DNA of 17,803 bases from Pseudomonadota bacterium (GTDB taxonomy: Bacteria; Pseudomonadota; Gammaproteobacteria; Steroidobacterales; Steroidobacteraceae): assembly GCA_023391335.1 (NCBI GenBank), contig JAEWBG010000017.1, forward strand, positions 1 to 17,803. The letters are read 5' to 3'. Position 1 is the first letter of the stretch, and each line of letters opens with the position of its first letter. The position numbers and the translations under genes are program-made. Positions 15,064 through 17,803 of the stretch are shown here, one piece after another. The notes under the pieces are model-generated. The model was not told where the DNA came from. It ran no database searches and was given only the letters and a program-made list of their open reading frames with translations.

Positions 15064-16005
15064 CTAACCGCTAACCGCTAACCGCTTCAATATCGCACGC
15101 GCCGCCGCCGCATCCCGATCCATCTGCCGCACGAGCTCGTCCATGGAGGCGAACCATTGCTCGTCGCGCAGCTTCGCGACGAATTCGACGTCGAGATACG
15201 CGCCGTACAAATCCAAGTCGGCATCGAACACGTGGACTTCGAGCAGCAGCTCCTGTCCATTCACGACCGGTCGCGTACCTAGACTTGCGACAGCAGGTGC
15301 ATTCTGCAATCCCGCACCGGACGCGCGAACGGCAAACACCCCCAGAAGCGGCGAGGTTCGGCGATGCAAGCGCAAGTTCGCAGTGGGATAGCCCAGCTTA
15401 CGACCCAGCTTCGCGCCGTGGATCACCTTGCCCGTCATGCAATAACGCCGTCCGAGCAAGCGTCTTGCGTGCTCCAATTCACCACGCTCGAGCGCACCGC
15501 GCACAGCGGAGCTACTCACACGCTCATCGCCCACCTTAAACGGAGCGACTTCAGTCACGCCGAATCCATGCTGCGCACCGCTTTCTCGCAGGCTCTCGAC
15601 CGTGCCCTCGAGATTCCGAGCAAAACGGAAATCGTGGCCGACGATGACGTGCCGCGCTCCGAGCTTGCTGCAAACGATCCCTGCGATGAATTGGTCCTTG
15701 CTCAAGGATCGCAACTGCGCATCGAATCGCAAGCAGACGAAGCGATCCACTCCGAATCGCTGTAGCAGCGCGAATTTCTCGCGGAACCGCGTCAGTCGCG
15801 CCGGCGCATTCTCCTTCGCGAAAAACTCGCGCGGCGTGGGTTCGAACGAAAGCACCACCGCCGGAACGTTGTGCCGTTGGGCCTCGACTCGCAGTACTCG
15901 CAGCATCTCCTGGTGACCCAGATGAATGCCGTCGAAGGCACCGATCGTCAATGCACAGCCCTCACTCCGGGTGCGCAAGTTGTGTAGGCCCCGGACTAAC
16001 TCCAT
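15064..16005 (-). CDS. ribF: bifunctional riboflavin kinase / FAD synthetase
   Basis: This enzyme phosphorylates riboflavin to FMN and adenylylates FMN to FAD. It has 313 residues, the usual length. The N-terminal nucleotidyltransferase domain has LTIGAFDGIHLGHQ with the HxGH motif at 28-31; the C-terminal flavokinase domain (about 185-310) has KLGYPTANL and LLGVFAV. The ATG at 16005 gives MELVRGLHNL, matching the family start; a frame start at 16044 adds 13 unsupported residues. The final residues, about KRLAVSG, and the TAG at 15064-15066 are read across the GCGGTTA heptamer array of repeat copy D. There are 74 bases between the murJ stop and this start. No FMN riboswitch is visible upstream. 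Confidence 0.96.
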   Translation of the reverse strand: MELVRGLHNLRTRSEGCALTIGAFDGIHLGHQEMLRVLRVEAQRHNVPAVVLSFEPTPREFFAKENAPARLTRFREKFALLQRFGVDRFVCLRFDAQLRSLSKDQFIAGIVCSKLGARHVIVGHDFRFARNLEGTVESLRESGAQHGFGVTEVAPFKVGDERVSSSAVRGALERGELEHARRLLGRRYCMTGKVIHGAKLGRKLGYPTANLRLHRRTSPLLGVFAVRASGAGLQNAPAVASLGTRPVVNGQELLLEVHVFDADLDLYGAYLDVEFVAKLRDEQWFASMDELVRQMDRDAAAARAILKRLAVSG

Positions 16006-16079
16006 GGTGCTCGCAGCGCTTGGGATCGACTCGAAAGCGCGCATTATAGGCGAGCATCGCCGCTCGCTTGGGCCGGATC

Positions 16080-17678
16080 TTACAAATCGCTCGCGTGGAC
16101 GGCAGGCGTCGGTGGCTGCAGACGAAATTGGGACACGCGGACCCCAAGAATTGCCAGGACTGCGAAGTAGATTGCTGCCCCTCCGGCCACGAGTGCCGCG
16201 AGCCAGAGCAGTCTGCGTAGTGCCGTGATCTCAAGCCAGGTTTTGAGCTCACCACCGAACCACACCAAGAACACGGCCATGGCGGCGCTGGCGATGACCA
16301 TTTTGATCACCAGCGACCAACCGTCCCGCTGCGGTCGCAATATCCCGGCCTTCAACAGACCGCGGAATAGCATCACCGCATTCACGATCGCGCCTACGCC
16401 ATTCGTCAGAGCGAGCAAAGCGTGCATGCCGCGGTCGCGCAGCGTTCCAGTCAGCCAAAGCGCGATCAGCAATACGACGTTGAGCGCCATCGTCGCGCCG
16501 AGCGCGCGCACCGCGATGCGCACCGGCGTCGCCGTGTCCTGGCGCGCGTAGTAGCCGGGTGCCAAGACCTTAATCAGGCTCCAGCCGAGCAACGCCGAGG
16601 AGAACGCCATCAGCGCGATCTGCGTCATCTCCACGTCAGCGGCCGTGAACTCGTGGCGGTAGTACATCGCCGCAGTGAGTGGACCGGCAATGGCAAACAA
16701 CGCAACCGACGCAGGAATGACGATCAAGCACACGAGCCGTATCGCCCAATCCAGCGTCGCGGAAAACTCCTCTGGGGCAGAGCGCACATGATGTCCAGAC
16801 AAGCTCGGCAGGATGACCGTGCCCAGCGCGATACTGAAAACACCGAGCGGAAACTCGACCAGCCGATCCGCGAAATACAGCCAACTGATACTGCCGTCCG
16901 CAAACATCGAGGCGATGCCACTGCTCACCATCACACTCAACTGTCCCATCGATGAACCTATGATCGCCGGACCCATGAGCCGCGCAATTCGACGCACGGC
17001 TTCATGCTGCACATTCCAGCGCGGCCAACGCAGCACTCCCAGCTTCAGCAACGAAGGAATCTGAATAACGAGCTGCAGGATGCCGCCGATGAATACGCCG
17101 ACCGCCAATGCGACCACGGGTCGCTCAAAGTGCGGCGACACGAGTGTCGCAAACACGATCATCACGAGGTTGAGCAGCACCGAGGTGAAGGCCGGCAGCG
17201 CGAACTTCTGATAGCTGTTGAGCACGCCCCCTGCAAGGGCTGTCATCGATACGAACAGCAGGTACGGAAACGTCCAGCGGAGCATTTCCACTGCAAGTCC
17301 GAATTGATCCCCTGCCTTGAGACGAAACCCGGGGGCGCAGATCAGCACGATGACGGGCGCAATGAGCACGCCGACGACAGACGCGACTGCAAGCACCGCC
17401 CCCAACGTCCCTGCCACGGAATCGACCAGTTCGCGAACATCGGCAAGACCGCGCCGATTCTTATATTCAGCGACCACCGGCACGAAAGCCTGCGAGAACG
17501 CCCCTTCAGCAAATAGGCGCCGCAGTAAATTCGGAATCTGATTGGCCAGCACGAAGGCTTCAAGAGCCACCGCCGGAATCATCGACGCGTAGATCACATC
17601 CCGGATCAGGCCGGTCACGCGAGATAACAGCGTGGTCATTCCGACCACGGCAGTGCTGCGCAGGAAACCCCGGCTCAT
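16080..17678 (-). CDS. murJ: lipid II flippase MurJ (MviN)
   Basis: This integral membrane MOP-superfamily protein flips lipid II to the periplasm for peptidoglycan synthesis. Its 532 residues have about 14 predicted hydrophobic helices. The N-terminal LSRVTGLIRD (18-27) and PNLLRRLFAEGAFSQAFVPV (about 49-68) are hallmark MurJ segments carrying the essential arginines. The ATG at 17678 gives the standard start MSRGFLRSTAVVG; no Shine-Dalgarno is seen, and the preceding minus-strand bases read CTTCTCGCTC. It is the first gene of the minus-strand run murJ-ribF-ileS-lspA-ispH as far as the window shows. Its frame stays open upstream to the window edge, but the conserved start is clear. A partial heptamer repeat lies 13 bases upstream. 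Confidence 0.96.
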   Translation of the reverse strand: MSRGFLRSTAVVGMTTLLSRVTGLIRDVIYASMIPAVALEAFVLANQIPNLLRRLFAEGAFSQAFVPVVAEYKNRRGLADVRELVDSVAGTLGAVLAVASVVGVLIAPVIVLICAPGFRLKAGDQFGLAVEMLRWTFPYLLFVSMTALAGGVLNSYQKFALPAFTSVLLNLVMIVFATLVSPHFERPVVALAVGVFIGGILQLVIQIPSLLKLGVLRWPRWNVQHEAVRRIARLMGPAIIGSSMGQLSVMVSSGIASMFADGSISWLYFADRLVEFPLGVFSIALGTVILPSLSGHHVRSAPEEFSATLDWAIRLVCLIVIPASVALFAIAGPLTAAMYYRHEFTAADVEMTQIALMAFSSALLGWSLIKVLAPGYYARQDTATPVRIAVRALGATMALNVVLLIALWLTGTLRDRGMHALLALTNGVGAIVNAVMLFRGLLKAGILRPQRDGWSLVIKMVIASAAMAVFLVWFGGELKTWLEITALRRLLWLAALVAGGAAIYFAVLAILGVRVSQFRLQPPTPAVHASDL

Positions 17679-17803
17679 GAGCGAGAAGAAGTGACTAACG
17701 GATCGCGGATAGCGGATTGTTCGGAATGCATCGGGATAGCCACCGCATGTTCGAAATCGTAGGTGCCCGGCTCGGCGAGGGCGCGATGGTACAGGGTTCG
17801 GGG
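17675..17803 (-). other. possible 3' end of a further gene, running off the window
   Basis: A minus-strand frame is open from the window edge to a TGA at 17675-17677 that overlaps the murJ ATG as ATGA. It gives 42 residues, including AEPGTYDFEHAVAIPMHSEQ, which looks protein-like but which I do not recognise. Against it, the other minus-strand frames are also open for most of this stretch, and a plus-strand frame from an ATG at 17728 is open to the edge as well. The last residues (AIRDPLVTSS) would be encoded by heptamer repeat E, as at other gene ends here. Confidence 0.25.
17691..17718. repeat. partial family-2 heptamer array (copy E)
   Basis: Four consecutive 7-base units occur here: GTGACTA (17691-17697), ACGGATC, GCGGATA (17705-17711) and GCGGATT (17712-17718). 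GTGACTA and GCGGATA are also units of the right arm of copy C, in the same order. No matching inverted arm is seen within the remaining 85 bases, so this is either a half element or its partner lies outside the window. Confidence 0.5.

Noticed and set aside
16006..16079. FMN riboswitch before ribF
   Set aside because: The gap to murJ is only 74 bases and lacks the conserved RFN motifs.

Overview
The window is a chromosomal segment of a Gammaproteobacterium with moderately high GC. A murJ-ribF-ileS-lspA-ispH block sits beside type IV minor pilin genes, which matches the pseudomonad/xanthomonad-like layout of this locus. The protein sequences fit the Xanthomonadales/Nevskiales/Steroidobacterales neighbourhood, but that placement is inference. 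There is no phage, IS element or CRISPR array; most genes are housekeeping.

Layout from left to right. nadC (+) converges on a large PAS-PAS-GGDEF-EAL cyclic-di-GMP protein (-). Next, on the minus strand, is a translationally coupled pair: a GT2 polyprenyl-phosphate glycosyltransferase and an ArnT-like GT-C membrane glycosyltransferase. A zinc-type CDF exporter (+) is divergent from that pair and converges on a DUF374 lysophospholipid acyltransferase (-). Then come tRNA-Thr(CGT) (-) and a cysteine-free Fur-family regulator (-). Two minor pseudopilin genes follow, FimT/GspH-like and PilV-like (+). They end in what looks like a pilW cut off after its leader peptide, facing the 3' end of ispH. 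The rest is the minus-strand run murJ, ribF, ileS, lspA, ispH, with lspA/ispH and the GT2/GT-C pair joined by 4-base ATGA overlaps.

The most unusual content lies between the genes. Two families of small non-coding inverted-arm elements sit exactly at gene ends. Family 1 (869-1156 and 7632-7780) is built from 9-base CACAAAGAA-like units around a GACGCAACACAAAG core. Family 2 (8701-8871, 14873-15085 and a half copy near 17691) is built from 7-base units (GTGACTA, GCGGTTA, GCGGATA, GGGAACG, ATCGTGG types) kept in register even when the unit sequence changes. Four proteins (the CDF exporter, the DUF374 acyltransferase, the Fur-like regulator and RibF) have their last residues and stop codon inside these elements. 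The heptamers of family 2 carry stop triplets on both strands, so a few tandem copies close all six reading frames.

A second notable point is the probable deletion scar next to ispH. In the pseudomonad arrangement pilW-pilX-pilY1-pilE lies between pilV and ispH, and fkpB lies between ispH and lspA. Here pilV is followed only by about 19 pilW-like codons and then the tail of ispH, and fkpB is absent.
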